Source: Sinorhizobium numidicum (GTDB lineage Bacteria > Pseudomonadota > Alphaproteobacteria > Rhizobiales > Rhizobiaceae). Taken from it: DNA of 64,000 bases. Position numbers and translations under genes: made by a program. Location of the stretch: contig NZ_CP120367.1 of NCBI RefSeq assembly GCF_029892045.1, forward strand, positions 1,364,001 through 1,428,000, read 5' to 3'. Every line of letters starts with the position of its first letter. Within the stretch, counting starts at the first letter, position 1. Shown piece after piece: positions 17,334 through 26,512 of this stretch. The notes under the pieces were generated by a model. It did no database searches. It had not been told where the DNA came from and saw nothing but the letters and a program-made list of their open reading frames with translations.

Positions 17334-17462
17334 GGTTCGGCTCCCTCCACGTGTGTTTTACAATACCCCTCACTGATGGAGATCTACATAAAACTGGCGT
17401 CGCAGCCGCGTGAGAGGCAGAATGGCCGGCAGCGAGCCAGTTGAGCCAATCGGGTCCGGCCA

Positions 17463-18572
17463 ATGAGCAGAAAACGCGTTCACGTGAGCCTGGTGGTGTT
17501 CCCTGAATGTGACCCGTCGATTATCTACGGGGTGTTCGACACATTGTGGGCCGCCGGCAGGCTCTGGAATTCCATAAAGGGCTTGCCCGGCGAGCCGCTA
17601 TTCGAGCCGCGCCTTGTCAGTGCGGAGCCTGGTCCGCTGGAACTCGTCACTGGCGTCAGCATTATCCCGCAGGACACGATCGCCGAGGTAACGCACACCG
17701 ATATCGTATTCGTGCCCAATGTCATGGTCGAAACGGCCGAAAGCCTGCGCGCACTGGATCGGCGCCTGCTGGAGTGGATCAGGCGCATGCATGCATGTGG
17801 TGCCCAGCTCTATGCGGCATGCGGCGGCTCGCTGGTCCTCGCGGAGGCCGGCCTGCTCGATGGACAGCAGGCCACCACGCACTGGAGCTACGTACCCCTG
17901 TTCCGCCGCCAATACCCCAATGTAGCCCTCTACGCGGATCGCATCCTCGTGCAGACCGGGCCTGGCCACAGCATGATCTGCTCGGGCGGAGCCTCATCCT
18001 GGCAGGATCTCACGCTCCTGCTCATCGCCAAATATGGCGGTACGGAGGAGGCCATCAGGATCTCCAAGCTGTTCCTTTATCAATGGCACCGCGATGGCCA
18101 GCTACCCTATGCTTCCATGATTGCGAACGTTGATCATCGCGACGGTGTCATTCTGCGTTGCCAGACATGGCTTGCCCAGAACTATGAACGGCCGGACATT
18201 GTCGCCGAGCTGGTGCGCCGATCGGGTCTCCCCAAGCGCACTTTCGACAGGCGTTTCAGGGCCGCAACTGGCTATTCTCCGCTGGCCTATGTCCAGGCGC
18301 TGCGCATTGAGGAGGCCAAGCAGTTGCTGGAGACCAGTTCCGCGCCCGTTGAAGCCGTTGGACGCGAGGTTGGATATGAGGATTCGGCCTCGTTCCGCCG
18401 ACTGTTTCGCCGGTTGGCGGGAATGGCACCGGGCGACTACCGCCGGAAGTTCCACGTGCCGAGCCTAGTCGAAAGAGCCGAATCGGAGCGAGGGCCTAAA
18501 CCGCTACGGCGTGACGAAGACGTGCCTGTGCAGAGCGCTCCGGGAACCACCAACACAGGCTCGGCCTTCTGA
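17463..18572 (+). CDS. GlxA-type AraC regulator with DJ-1/PfpI-like domain
   Basis: 369 residues: an N-terminal glutamine-amidotransferase-like (DJ-1/PfpI) domain at about 1-205, containing the elbow region LYAACGGSLVLAEAGLLDG, and a C-terminal AraC-type double HTH at about 225-330 (VAELVRRSGLPKRTFDRRF, EAVGREVGYEDSASFRRLF). The domain order is that of GlxA-family activators. It is divergent from the methyltransferase gene and is a probable regulator of it. The C-terminal 40 residues are polar and probably disordered. No strong ribosome site precedes ATG 17463. Confidence 0.87.
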   Translation: MSRKRVHVSLVVFPECDPSIIYGVFDTLWAAGRLWNSIKGLPGEPLFEPRLVSAEPGPLELVTGVSIIPQDTIAEVTHTDIVFVPNVMVETAESLRALDRRLLEWIRRMHACGAQLYAACGGSLVLAEAGLLDGQQATTHWSYVPLFRRQYPNVALYADRILVQTGPGHSMICSGGASSWQDLTLLLIAKYGGTEEAIRISKLFLYQWHRDGQLPYASMIANVDHRDGVILRCQTWLAQNYERPDIVAELVRRSGLPKRTFDRRFRAATGYSPLAYVQALRIEEAKQLLETSSAPVEAVGREVGYEDSASFRRLFRRLAGMAPGDYRRKFHVPSLVERAESERGPKPLRRDEDVPVQSAPGTTNTGSAF

Positions 18573-18706
18573 CGGCAATGCCAGGTTTCATGGTGATGCG
18601 CGCCTTGTCCAGTTGAGGCTAAGACTGAGGCCGGCAAACCGACCAAAACGGAAGTTCTTCTGATTCGACGTATTCTCGCTTTTCGCCCAAAGCATGCGTG
18701 AGGAAC

Positions 18707-19165
18707 TTAGATCGGCACTTCCCACGACTGTTTGATTTTCTGCATTGGGATTTCCGACTTGATGTTCCGGACACCCTTGATGCGCCCGAGATGCTGGACC
18801 TGAAACCGCCTGTATCCTTCGAGATCCTGGGCCACCACTCTCAACAGGAAGTCACAGTCACCGGCCATAAGGTGACACTCAACGACTTGAGGAAGCCTTT
18901 TGATTGCCTCCACAAACGGGATCACCGTCTCTTGGTCCTGGCTGGTAAGCCATACGCGGGCATAGACGGTGAAACCCATTTCGAGCTTCGCCGCATCAAG
19001 AATGGCGAGATACTTTTGAATGATACCCGCCTCCTCCAGCATCTTGACCCGCCGCAGGCACGGTGAAGGAGAAAGCCCCACTCGGGCCGCCAATTCCGTG
19101 TTCTGAATCTTCCCGTCTTGCTGGAGGACGCGGAGGATCGCGCGATCTATCGAGTCGAGCTTCAT
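18707..19165 (-). CDS. Lrp/AsnC-family regulator (intact)
   Basis: A 152-residue protein with the complete Lrp layout: HTH at about 5-50 (IDRAILRVLQQDGKIQNTELAARVGLSPSPCLRRV) and a RAM domain at about 60-145 (VVECHLMAGDCDFLLRVV). ATG 19165 is preferred to a GTG two codons earlier. It is divergent from azlCD and is the likely local regulator of branched-chain amino-acid export, as in other azlB-azlCD loci. The intact HTH contrasts with the frameshifted Lrp gene near 2.4 kb. Confidence 0.87.
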   Translation of the reverse strand: MKLDSIDRAILRVLQQDGKIQNTELAARVGLSPSPCLRRVKMLEEAGIIQKYLAILDAAKLEMGFTVYARVWLTSQDQETVIPFVEAIKRLPQVVECHLMAGDCDFLLRVVAQDLEGYRRFQVQHLGRIKGVRNIKSEIPMQKIKQSWEVPI

Positions 19166-19364
19166 TGGCACCGAATGTTACGTTTGAGCCTAATATTGAT
19201 GTCAGATGCCAAAGTATCGGGAAAACGAGCCGAATAAGCAACCAAATCGCGCGTGATCTGGCCTATTTATGCGGCCTTCGAGCAAGCATTGGCTTTGCTG
19301 TTCGGGCGAAGCGACGGCGTCGCACCAAGCAACGGATGAGGTTTCTACAGGTGAGTGAGTGTGA

Positions 19365-20075
19365 TTGAACAAGCGACAACCTCCGGGCGACGAGGCGTGG
19401 GGAGGGATGGCGTGGCCTAAGGGATTCAATTCCGTGATGGTTGGCTTCGTGCCGTTTGCGCTGGTGCTGGGCGCTCAGGCTGCCGAGAGAGGCTTCAGTA
19501 TTGTCGAGGTTCCTCTGATGACCGGGCTGAATTTCGGTGGTGGGTCAGAGTTTGCCGCGGTCGAACTCTGGACGTCACCGCCGCACGTTCTTCTGATTGT
19601 GGCGATCACATTTCTCGTCAATAGCCGACACCTGCTGATGGGGGCGGCACTCGCGCCGTTCATCCGCCACCTGCCGAAAAGGAAGGCGTTGGTTACGTTG
19701 TTCTTTATGTGCGACGAGAGCTGGGCGATGGGGCTGGCGGACGCGAAGAAGTCGGCGACGGTGCTGAGCCTCGGCTACTTTTTTGGCGTCGCCCTGGGTC
19801 TCTACTCGACGTGGGTCATCTTCACCACAGTGGGTGCATTTGTAGGTCCCTTCCTCGGAGATGTGACCCGCTATGGCTTTGATATGGCGTTTCCAGCCGT
19901 TTTTCTGGTGATGCTGGCTGGGATGTGGAAGGGGGCGGTCGCTGCCCGTCCGTGGCTAGTCAGCCTAATCATCGCCGGGACAACCTACGTTCTCTTTCCT
20001 GGTGCCTGGTACGTTCCCGCTGGAGCAGTGTCCGGCGTTCTGTCAGCATTTTTCTGCGCACGCTCCGATGCTTGA
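19365..20075 (+). CDS. azlC: AzlC-family branched-chain amino acid permease subunit
   Basis: 236 residues with about six to seven hydrophobic segments; features such as LVNSRHLLMGAALAPFIRHLP and FFMCDESWAMG are characteristic of AzlC. With AzlD it forms an inner-membrane exporter of branched-chain and related amino acids. The start is uncertain: TTG 19365 gives a polar leader, while ATG 19407 has GGGAGG immediately adjacent. It overlaps the azlD start by eight bases, indicating coupling. Confidence 0.85.
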   Translation: MNKRQPPGDEAWGGMAWPKGFNSVMVGFVPFALVLGAQAAERGFSIVEVPLMTGLNFGGGSEFAAVELWTSPPHVLLIVAITFLVNSRHLLMGAALAPFIRHLPKRKALVTLFFMCDESWAMGLADAKKSATVLSLGYFFGVALGLYSTWVIFTTVGAFVGPFLGDVTRYGFDMAFPAVFLVMLAGMWKGAVAARPWLVSLIIAGTTYVLFPGAWYVPAGAVSGVLSAFFCARSDA

Positions 20076-20370
20076 TCCAATGTACATCCTGGCCATCGTC
20101 CTGATGGCGAGCGTCACCTACATGACCCGCATCTGCGGATATCTGTTCTTGCGCAACCGAGCCCTGAGTCCGCGTCTGAGCACTGTCATGGAAAGCGCTC
20201 CAGGTTGCGTTCTCATAACGGTGATTGCCCCCGACTTCGTCACAGGGCGCCCGGCGGATCTCCTGGCGCTGGCCATTACCCTGTTGGCGGCAACGCGGCT
20301 GTCGGTGCTTCCGACCGTTGTAGTCGCCATAACTTCAGCGGGGCTATTGAGAAACATGTTCGGCGGCTAA
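20068..20370 (+). CDS. azlD: AzlD-family transporter subunit
   Basis: A 100-residue protein with three to four hydrophobic segments (MYILAIVLMASVTYMTRICG, LLALAITLLAATRLSVLP). This size and layout match AzlD, the small partner of AzlC. ATG 20068 overlaps the azlC stop. Other possible starts upstream would lie inside azlC and add a polar leader. Confidence 0.83.
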   Translation: MLDPMYILAIVLMASVTYMTRICGYLFLRNRALSPRLSTVMESAPGCVLITVIAPDFVTGRPADLLALAITLLAATRLSVLPTVVVAITSAGLLRNMFGG

Positions 20371-20720
20371 ACGCGCTTCAACGCATGGAGCTTTTGGCAG
20401 AGCAGCACCTGGGTTCGGCCTGCACCTGCCAGAGTGGCGGTTACCCGCCTGCATTAACCCCAAATCAAGGATCCGTCGATTTGGGCGAGTCAAACTATCG
20501 CACTTCTTGCGCCAAGGCCCGGGCCTCCCATAGCCGAGGTTTGACCTTCGACCTGCGCCACGTTCTGGAATGAGTCGCTAATTTAGATGGTCGATTTCCA
20601 TGCAGTGCGGTAGAATCGATTGAGATTAGGGGGCCGGATGCCGCGCAAGTGCGTACCGAACTCGGCTCGATCTGGCGCTTCTCGAGGAAAACACTTCTAT
20701 TTGTTTTATTGGCAAATGAA
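20371..20720. other. Intergenic region with a short inverted repeat
   Basis: No gene is supported here. An 8-bp inverted repeat CCCAAATC / GATTTGGG with an 11-base loop lies at 20459-20485 and could weakly terminate azlCD transcripts; no T-run follows. The last part just before 20721 is AT-rich and may hold the cyclase promoter. Confidence 0.4.
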
Positions 20721-22499
20721 ATGGAACAGAGACTAGCCGCAGTCCTGGCAGCCGACATGGCAGGCTACAGCCGGCTGATGGAGACCGACGAAGCAGGCAC
20801 GCTCGCCCGCCTGAGAACCCACCGAATAGAACTGATCGACCCAGCGATTGCGAAGAACAAGGGCCGGATCATCAAGACGACGGGTGACGGCATGCTCGTC
20901 GAGTTCCAGAGCGTGACTGATGCGGTGAAGTGCGCCGTGGAGATCCAGCAGCGGATGAAGCGGCGCAATTCGGACGTGCCTCAGGATCGGCGGATCGAAT
21001 TCAGAATTGGCATCAACCTTGGCGATATTATTTTTGACGACGAGGATATTTTTGGTGACGGTGTGAACATTGCTTCTCGGATCGAGCAGTTGGCCGACGT
21101 CGGAGGCGTCTGCATCACCGCCGCGGTGGCGACACAAATTGCCGACCGTCTCGAAGTCGCCATCGAGGATTTGGGAGAGAAGACGCTCAAGAATATAAGC
21201 CGTCCTGTTCATCTCTTTCGTATCGGGCTCGAGGGGTCTGCCCTGCCCTCTCAGCCAGATGACATAGATACGAAGCGATCTGTCGCGAAACCTTCGATCG
21301 TGGTCCTGCCATTCATCAACATGAGCGGCGACCCCGATCAGGAATTTTTCGCGGACGGTCTGACCGAAGACATCCTTACCGAACTATCCCGTCGTCACGA
21401 GCTGTTCGTCATCTCGCGCAACTCCAGCTTCGTCTACAAGAACCGGGCCGTCAACGCGCGCGAAGTCGCGGAAAAGCTTGGGGCTCAATACCTGGTGGAG
21501 GGAAGCGTCCGCAAGAGCGGCGACAGGGTGCGCGTAACGGTCCAGCTCATCGATGCAGCCAACGACGCTCATATTTGGGCAGACAAATACGATCGGAAGC
21601 TGGACGACATATTCGCGATCCAGGACGAAGTGACGGCGGCGATAGCAGCCACTCTTCCCGGGCGCGTCGAGGCGGCCCAGCGCGACCAGCTTGCACGGAC
21701 GAAACCGGCGAACATGGCCGCATATGAGTGTGCGCTCACCGCCAAGGTGCTGCACCACAGAGGTACTGTGGCGGACAATGAGCAGGCGCAGCTTCTGATA
21801 GACAGGGCGGTGGCGCTCGACCCCGGTTATGCCCATGCCCATGCATGGCGGGCATGCATTCTCGGCCAGGCCTGGGTCCATGGCTGGTGCGAAGACAAGG
21901 ACGCGGTTTGGGCCGAAATCGTTGCTGAGCTGGACCAGGCGCTGGCGCTCGACGACAACGATGCCGACGTGCATCGGATCCTCGCCGCGGTCAACGTGAA
22001 CAACAATGCCCTCACCACGGCGCGTTATCACCAGGAACGTGCCTTGTCCCTCAACCCCAACTACGATCTTGTGGTGGTTCAGCAAGGCGAGTTGTTGACG
22101 TGGCTGGGGCGGCCCGAGGAGGGAATCGAATGGATCCGCAAGGCAATGCGGCTCAATCCTCATCATCCGGAGCGGTTTTGGAGCCATCTCGGAAAGGCCC
22201 ATTTCTCCGCGCGTCAGTATGGCGAGGCAATCGAAGCATTCATGCACCTGTCGGTCATGGATTACGTCCAGCACGCGTTCGTGGCCGCATGCTACGGCTG
22301 GCTTGGTGACGAGATTGCCGCCGCGGCGCATCTGGAGAAGGTTCGAGCGCTCGCCCCCCAATTCGACATAGAGTCACTTCTCGCAACGATGCACTACGCT
22401 CAGGAATCCGATGTCCAACACCTCCGTGAAGGTCTCATCAGAGCGGGAAAGAGCGGGGTCGGCGTGGCACCGACCACAAATGATGTAACAGCTCAGTAA
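20721..22499 (+). CDS. Class III adenylate/guanylate cyclase with TolB-like and TPR domains
   Basis: 592 residues. The N-terminal class III cyclase domain spans about 1-175: metal-binding region LAADMAGYSRLM near residue 12, TTGDGMLVEFQS near 55, and FGDGVNIASRIEQ near 114. A TolB-like segment follows (SIVVLPFINMSGDPDQEFF at about 195-213), then TPR-like helical repeats to the end. It would make cyclic nucleotide in the cytoplasm; many rhizobia carry numerous paralogs of this architecture. ATG 20721 starts the conserved MEQRLAAVLAADMAG. The role of the TPR region is not evident. Confidence 0.88.
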   Translation: MEQRLAAVLAADMAGYSRLMETDEAGTLARLRTHRIELIDPAIAKNKGRIIKTTGDGMLVEFQSVTDAVKCAVEIQQRMKRRNSDVPQDRRIEFRIGINLGDIIFDDEDIFGDGVNIASRIEQLADVGGVCITAAVATQIADRLEVAIEDLGEKTLKNISRPVHLFRIGLEGSALPSQPDDIDTKRSVAKPSIVVLPFINMSGDPDQEFFADGLTEDILTELSRRHELFVISRNSSFVYKNRAVNAREVAEKLGAQYLVEGSVRKSGDRVRVTVQLIDAANDAHIWADKYDRKLDDIFAIQDEVTAAIAATLPGRVEAAQRDQLARTKPANMAAYECALTAKVLHHRGTVADNEQAQLLIDRAVALDPGYAHAHAWRACILGQAWVHGWCEDKDAVWAEIVAELDQALALDDNDADVHRILAAVNVNNNALTTARYHQERALSLNPNYDLVVVQQGELLTWLGRPEEGIEWIRKAMRLNPHHPERFWSHLGKAHFSARQYGEAIEAFMHLSVMDYVQHAFVAACYGWLGDEIAAAAHLEKVRALAPQFDIESLLATMHYAQESDVQHLREGLIRAGKSGVGVAPTTNDVTAQ

Positions 22500-22760
22500 A
22501 AAACCGGTCATGCGAGCCCAGCGCTCACTTACCGGCTGACCGAACCACGTTCGGCTCGTCGGCCAGTGTATCGAGTGGAGTACCTCGCCCTCCTCATTCT
22601 GGGTCGCGATGCGAAAGAGTCTGCTTCGTGGAGACCCGCAGCAGGCTCTTGACAGGGCCGGTCAAACAGCGGAAAACATCGTGCATGGGGTCGCGATCAC
22701 CCCACGAGGCGACAGCCGAAGCATCGCGTCCAAATCAACCGTTGAAACGGAGGACGCGTC

Positions 22761-23582
22761 ATGCCGTCACTACTTGAAATATCCCCCGACAAACTTAACC
22801 GCCTTATCGGCACTCCGAATTGCCCAGCTCTCATTGATGTCCGAGTCGACGAGGACTTCGACGCCGATCCGCGGCTGATCCCCGGCTCACTCCGGCGCGA
22901 TTATCGCGAGGTGCAGCAATGGATCGAAGACCTATACGGCCAGTCCGCGGTCGTCATATGCCATCGCGGCAAGAAGCTTAGCTACGGTGTCGCCGCCTGG
23001 CTCCGCCACGCCGGCATTTCAGCCGACGTGCTCGAGGGTGGCTTCGAAGCCTGGGTCGAGGCCGGACATCCGGTTGTGCCTGCCGCCATCTTGCCCGAGC
23101 GGGATGAGCAGGGCCGCACAGTCTGGGTGACACGGTCGCGGCCGAAGATCGACCGCATCGCCTGCCCTTGGCTGATCCGCCGCTTCGTCGATCCGCAGGC
23201 GGTCTTCTTGTTCGTAGCGCCATCCGAGGTCGAAACGGTCGCTGAGCGCTTCCGCGCAACGGCTTTCGATATCGATGCCCCCATCCGGTGGAGTCATCGC
23301 GGCGAGCTTTGCACATTTGACGTCATGGTCGAGGAATTTGGGCTCAAAACGGGACCGCTGCTGCGGCTCGCTACGATCGTGCGAGGAGCGGATACCGCCC
23401 GCCTGGACCTCACCCCCGAGGCGCCCGGACTGCTGGCGGCGTCGCTCGGCCTTTCGCGCATGTATGCGGACGATAACGAACAACTCGAGGCTGGGCTGCT
23501 TCTCTATGATGCTTTCTACCGTTGGTGCCGGGACGCCACCGACGAAACGCATAACTGGCCCTCGCCGAAAAAAGGAACATGA
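22761..23582 (+). CDS. chrB: Rhodanese-ChrB fusion (sulfurtransferase/chromate resistance protein)
   Basis: A 273-residue two-domain protein. Residues 1-115 form a rhodanese-like domain with putative active Cys67 in CHRGKK. Residues 120-265 match the ChrB C-terminal domain (SRPKIDRIACPWLIRRFVD, CTFDVMVEEFGL, YDAFYRWCRD). GGAGG precedes ATG 22761. It is immediately upstream of chrA and probably acts in chromate sensing or detoxification. The N-terminal regulatory domain of classical ChrB is replaced by rhodanese, so direct DNA binding is not expected. The next gene starts one base after its stop. Confidence 0.85.
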   Translation: MPSLLEISPDKLNRLIGTPNCPALIDVRVDEDFDADPRLIPGSLRRDYREVQQWIEDLYGQSAVVICHRGKKLSYGVAAWLRHAGISADVLEGGFEAWVEAGHPVVPAAILPERDEQGRTVWVTRSRPKIDRIACPWLIRRFVDPQAVFLFVAPSEVETVAERFRATAFDIDAPIRWSHRGELCTFDVMVEEFGLKTGPLLRLATIVRGADTARLDLTPEAPGLLAASLGLSRMYADDNEQLEAGLLLYDAFYRWCRDATDETHNWPSPKKGT

Positions 23583-23583
23583 T

Positions 23584-24987
23584 GTGACCGAGGCTGCACA
23601 GAACACCGCCACCAGAGGTCTGGAGCGGCAATCATACGGCCACGGCATTTCCTTTGGCGAGGCAGTCGGAGTCTGGGCCAGGATTGCGGCTCTGAGCTTC
23701 GGCGGTCCCGCCGGACAGATCGCGGTCATGCACCGCATCCTCGTCGACGAGAAGCGCTGGATCGGCGAGCATCGGTTCCTGCACGCCCTCAATTACTGCA
23801 TGCTCCTGCCCGGCCCCGAAGCGCAGCAGCTCGCGGTCTACATTGGCTGGCTCCTGCACAGAACTGCCGGCGGGCTTGTCGCCGGCACTCTGTTCGTTCT
23901 TCCAGGATTCCTTGCGATCCTTGGACTGAGCTATATCTACGCCGCCTTCGGCAATGTCACGGTCGTCGAAGGGCTGTTCTTCGGCCTGAAGGCGGCCGTG
24001 CTGGCGGTCGTCGTGCATGCCGTCTTCCGGATCGGCGGCAGGGCGCTCAAGAACCGCCTGATGATCGGCATCGCCGCAGCCGCGTTCATTGCCATCTTCT
24101 TCTTCCGGGTCCCGTTCCCGCTGATCATCCTGGCGGCCGGCATCATCGGTTATGTCGGCGGCCGCTCCGGCTCGCCGCTCTTCCGGATCGGCGGCGGCCA
24201 CAAGGCGGGGTCCGGCCCAGTTCTGAAGGACGAAGATTCGTTGCTCGGCGAGGAGATCCCGGCGCATGCGCGGCCCAATCTGGCATGGTCGCTTCGGGTC
24301 TCGGCGATTTTCTTTGCACTTTGGCTGGTGCCGCTTGGTTTGCTCCTGGCTTTCCTCGGGCCGGATAACATCTTCACCCAGATCGGGCTGTTCTTCAGCC
24401 AGATGGCAGTCGTGACCTTCGGCGGAGCCTACGCGGTTCTCGCCTATGTCGCGCAGGAAGCGGTCCAGCATTATGGCTGGCTGAAACCCGGAGAGATGCT
24501 CGACGGGCTCGGCATGGCCGAGACGACGCCCGGACCGCTGATCATGGTCGTTCAGTTCGTCGGCTTCATGGGAGCCTACCGGGACCCAGGTACCCTTCAC
24601 CCGATGACGGCGGCGACGCTTGCCGCGGTTCTGACGACCTGGGTCACCTTCGTTCCCTGCTTCCTTTGGATCTTCCTCGGGGCACCGTTCATCGAAAGAC
24701 TGCGGAGCAATGGCGCGCTGACCGGCGCCATGTCAGCGATCACCGCTGCCGTCGTCGGGGTCATTCTTAATCTGGCGGTCTGGTTTGGCCTGCACACGCT
24801 GTTTTCGGAGGTCGTCACGTGGAACCTAGCAGGGCTCATCCTAGAGGTTCCTGTCGCGACCTCACTTGTCCTGCCGTCGCTGGTACTGACGATTGCGGCT
24901 GCGCTGGCGATCTTCCGATTCCATGCGTCGGTAATCGCGACACTTCTAGCCTGCGCGCTGGCGGGTCTGCTCTATGCATTATTGTGA
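23584..24987 (+). CDS. chrA: Chromate efflux transporter ChrA (long-chain CHR family)
   Basis: 467 residues with two homologous CHR halves. The first contains FGGPAGQIAVMHRILVDEKRW and LPGPEAQQLAVYIGW; the second FGGAYAVLAYVAQEAV and TTPGPLIMVVQFVGFMG. About 10-13 hydrophobic segments place it in the inner membrane, exporting chromate from the cytoplasm. The start is GTG 23584 with AAGGA about eight bases upstream, one base after the chrB-like stop. A much longer frame upstream overlaps that gene and was rejected. Confidence 0.92.
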   Translation: MTEAAQNTATRGLERQSYGHGISFGEAVGVWARIAALSFGGPAGQIAVMHRILVDEKRWIGEHRFLHALNYCMLLPGPEAQQLAVYIGWLLHRTAGGLVAGTLFVLPGFLAILGLSYIYAAFGNVTVVEGLFFGLKAAVLAVVVHAVFRIGGRALKNRLMIGIAAAAFIAIFFFRVPFPLIILAAGIIGYVGGRSGSPLFRIGGGHKAGSGPVLKDEDSLLGEEIPAHARPNLAWSLRVSAIFFALWLVPLGLLLAFLGPDNIFTQIGLFFSQMAVVTFGGAYAVLAYVAQEAVQHYGWLKPGEMLDGLGMAETTPGPLIMVVQFVGFMGAYRDPGTLHPMTAATLAAVLTTWVTFVPCFLWIFLGAPFIERLRSNGALTGAMSAITAAVVGVILNLAVWFGLHTLFSEVVTWNLAGLILEVPVATSLVLPSLVLTIAAALAIFRFHASVIATLLACALAGLLYALL

Positions 24988-25148
24988 CGTTCCGACCGGT
25001 TGTTCCGTAGACGGCGGGTGAATAAGACGCCGAGTGGCTGCGGGAAAGGGTCTCTCTCTGGGAGCTCAGCAAAGGGATCAGGAGCGCCTCCGACACCATC
25101 TTTCAATGCCGGCGCCGTGGCTGGCGATTGACGATCGAGACCTGACCA

Positions 25149-26345
25149 GTGCAGCGGATTCAACCGGCGAATTTTCTCTTTTCGGCGCGTGCGTTGCGCG
25201 ATTTCGGCGACGGGTTTGTTGCCGTGCTATTGCCGATCTATCTGCTCGCGCTTGGATTTACTCCCCTGCAGGTCGGCGTCATTGCGACCGCGTCGCTCCT
25301 CGGTTCCGCGCTGCTGACCATAGCCGTCGGCTTCCTCGGTGCCCAGCACGACCACCGTCAACTCTTGCTCGCCGCCGCCAGTTTGATGATCGCGACCGGC
25401 GTGGCCTTTGCTGTCGTCCACGATTACGCGCTGCTCCTGGTCATCGCGTTCGCCGGCACCATCAACCCTTCGGCCGGCAGCGTCAGCGTTTTCGTGCCAT
25501 TGGAGCACGCCGTGCTCACCCGTGAAGTGACCGACGCGGAACGAACCAGGATGTTCGCGCGCTACAGCCTCGTGGGCGCGCTCGCAGCGGCAACAGGGGC
25601 ACTCGCCGCGGCAACACCGGACCTTTTGACCGCTGTTGGCGTGGACCGACTTGCCGGCATCAAGGCTATGTTCATCCTTTACGCGCTTCTGGGCCTCCTC
25701 GGTGGCTTTCTCTACACGCGCATCCCGCAGCATCGGCCGGCACCGGACCCCGGCACAGCGCCCGCGCTTGGGCCCTCGCGCCATATTGTTTTCAAGCTTG
25801 CGGCCCTCTTCAGTCTCGACGCCTTCGCCGGGGGCTTCGTCGTGCAGTCACTGCTCGCCTTGTGGCTTTTCGAGCGATTCGACCTCTCGCTCTCGGAGGC
25901 AGGCGTTTTCTTCTTCTGGGCGGGCGTGCTCTCGACGTTCTCGTTCCCGGTAGCCGCTTGGCTATCCCGGCACATCGGGCTTATCAATACGATGGTATTC
26001 ACGCATATTCCGTCCAGCATCGCCTTGATGCTGGCGGCTCTCGCCCCCACCCTGCCCGTGGTGCTGATCCTGCTGCTGATTCGCGCCGCCCTCTCGCAGA
26101 TGGACGTGCCGACGCGGTCGTCCTACGTGATGGCAGTTGTTACGGAGGCGGAGCGGGCGGCCGCCGCGAGCTTCACATCGGTACCGCGCAGCCTCGCCGC
26201 CGCAGCGAGTCCTGCCCTGGCGGGCGTTCTTTTTGCTGCCTCGTTTCGGGCATGGCCGCTCCTCGTCTGCGGTGCGCTGAAGATCGTCTACGATCTGCTG
26301 TTATTGACACAGTTCCGGCATCTCAAGCCGCCGGAGGAACGCTGA
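25149..26345 (+). CDS. MFS transporter linked to chromate genes
   Basis: 398 residues, about 12 hydrophobic segments, in two six-helix halves joined by a loop near residue 195 (PQHRPAPDPGTAP). The N-terminus LFSARALRDFGDGFVAVLLPIYL and FLGAQHDHRQLLL (loop 2-3 motif A-like) fit the major facilitator superfamily. The start is GTG 25149 with a weak ribosome site. MFS genes often follow chrA; the substrate is unknown. The gene ends about 160 bases before the insertion-sequence cluster. Confidence 0.78.
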   Translation: MQRIQPANFLFSARALRDFGDGFVAVLLPIYLLALGFTPLQVGVIATASLLGSALLTIAVGFLGAQHDHRQLLLAAASLMIATGVAFAVVHDYALLLVIAFAGTINPSAGSVSVFVPLEHAVLTREVTDAERTRMFARYSLVGALAAATGALAAATPDLLTAVGVDRLAGIKAMFILYALLGLLGGFLYTRIPQHRPAPDPGTAPALGPSRHIVFKLAALFSLDAFAGGFVVQSLLALWLFERFDLSLSEAGVFFFWAGVLSTFSFPVAAWLSRHIGLINTMVFTHIPSSIALMLAALAPTLPVVLILLLIRAALSQMDVPTRSSYVMAVVTEAERAAAASFTSVPRSLAAAASPALAGVLFAASFRAWPLLVCGALKIVYDLLLLTQFRHLKPPEER

Positions 26346-26512
26346 GGCGGCCCCAGCCCGTCTTGCCATTTTATTGGATCCAGCAATTGATATGCTTGAT
26401 GGATGTCAGCGAAGGCTTGCGCAAGGGAGCGGGGTTGTGGGCAGCGTTTGCGATGCCGTCGATCTGGACCAACTCGAAGTCCCGGTACGCCATGCAGCAG
26501 CACTAGAGCGTT

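Noticed and set aside
23275..23583. N-terminal extension of ChrA into the chrB-like gene
   Set aside because: The extension reads the other frame of the ChrB domain; GTG 23584 has a ribosome site and gives the normal ChrA length.
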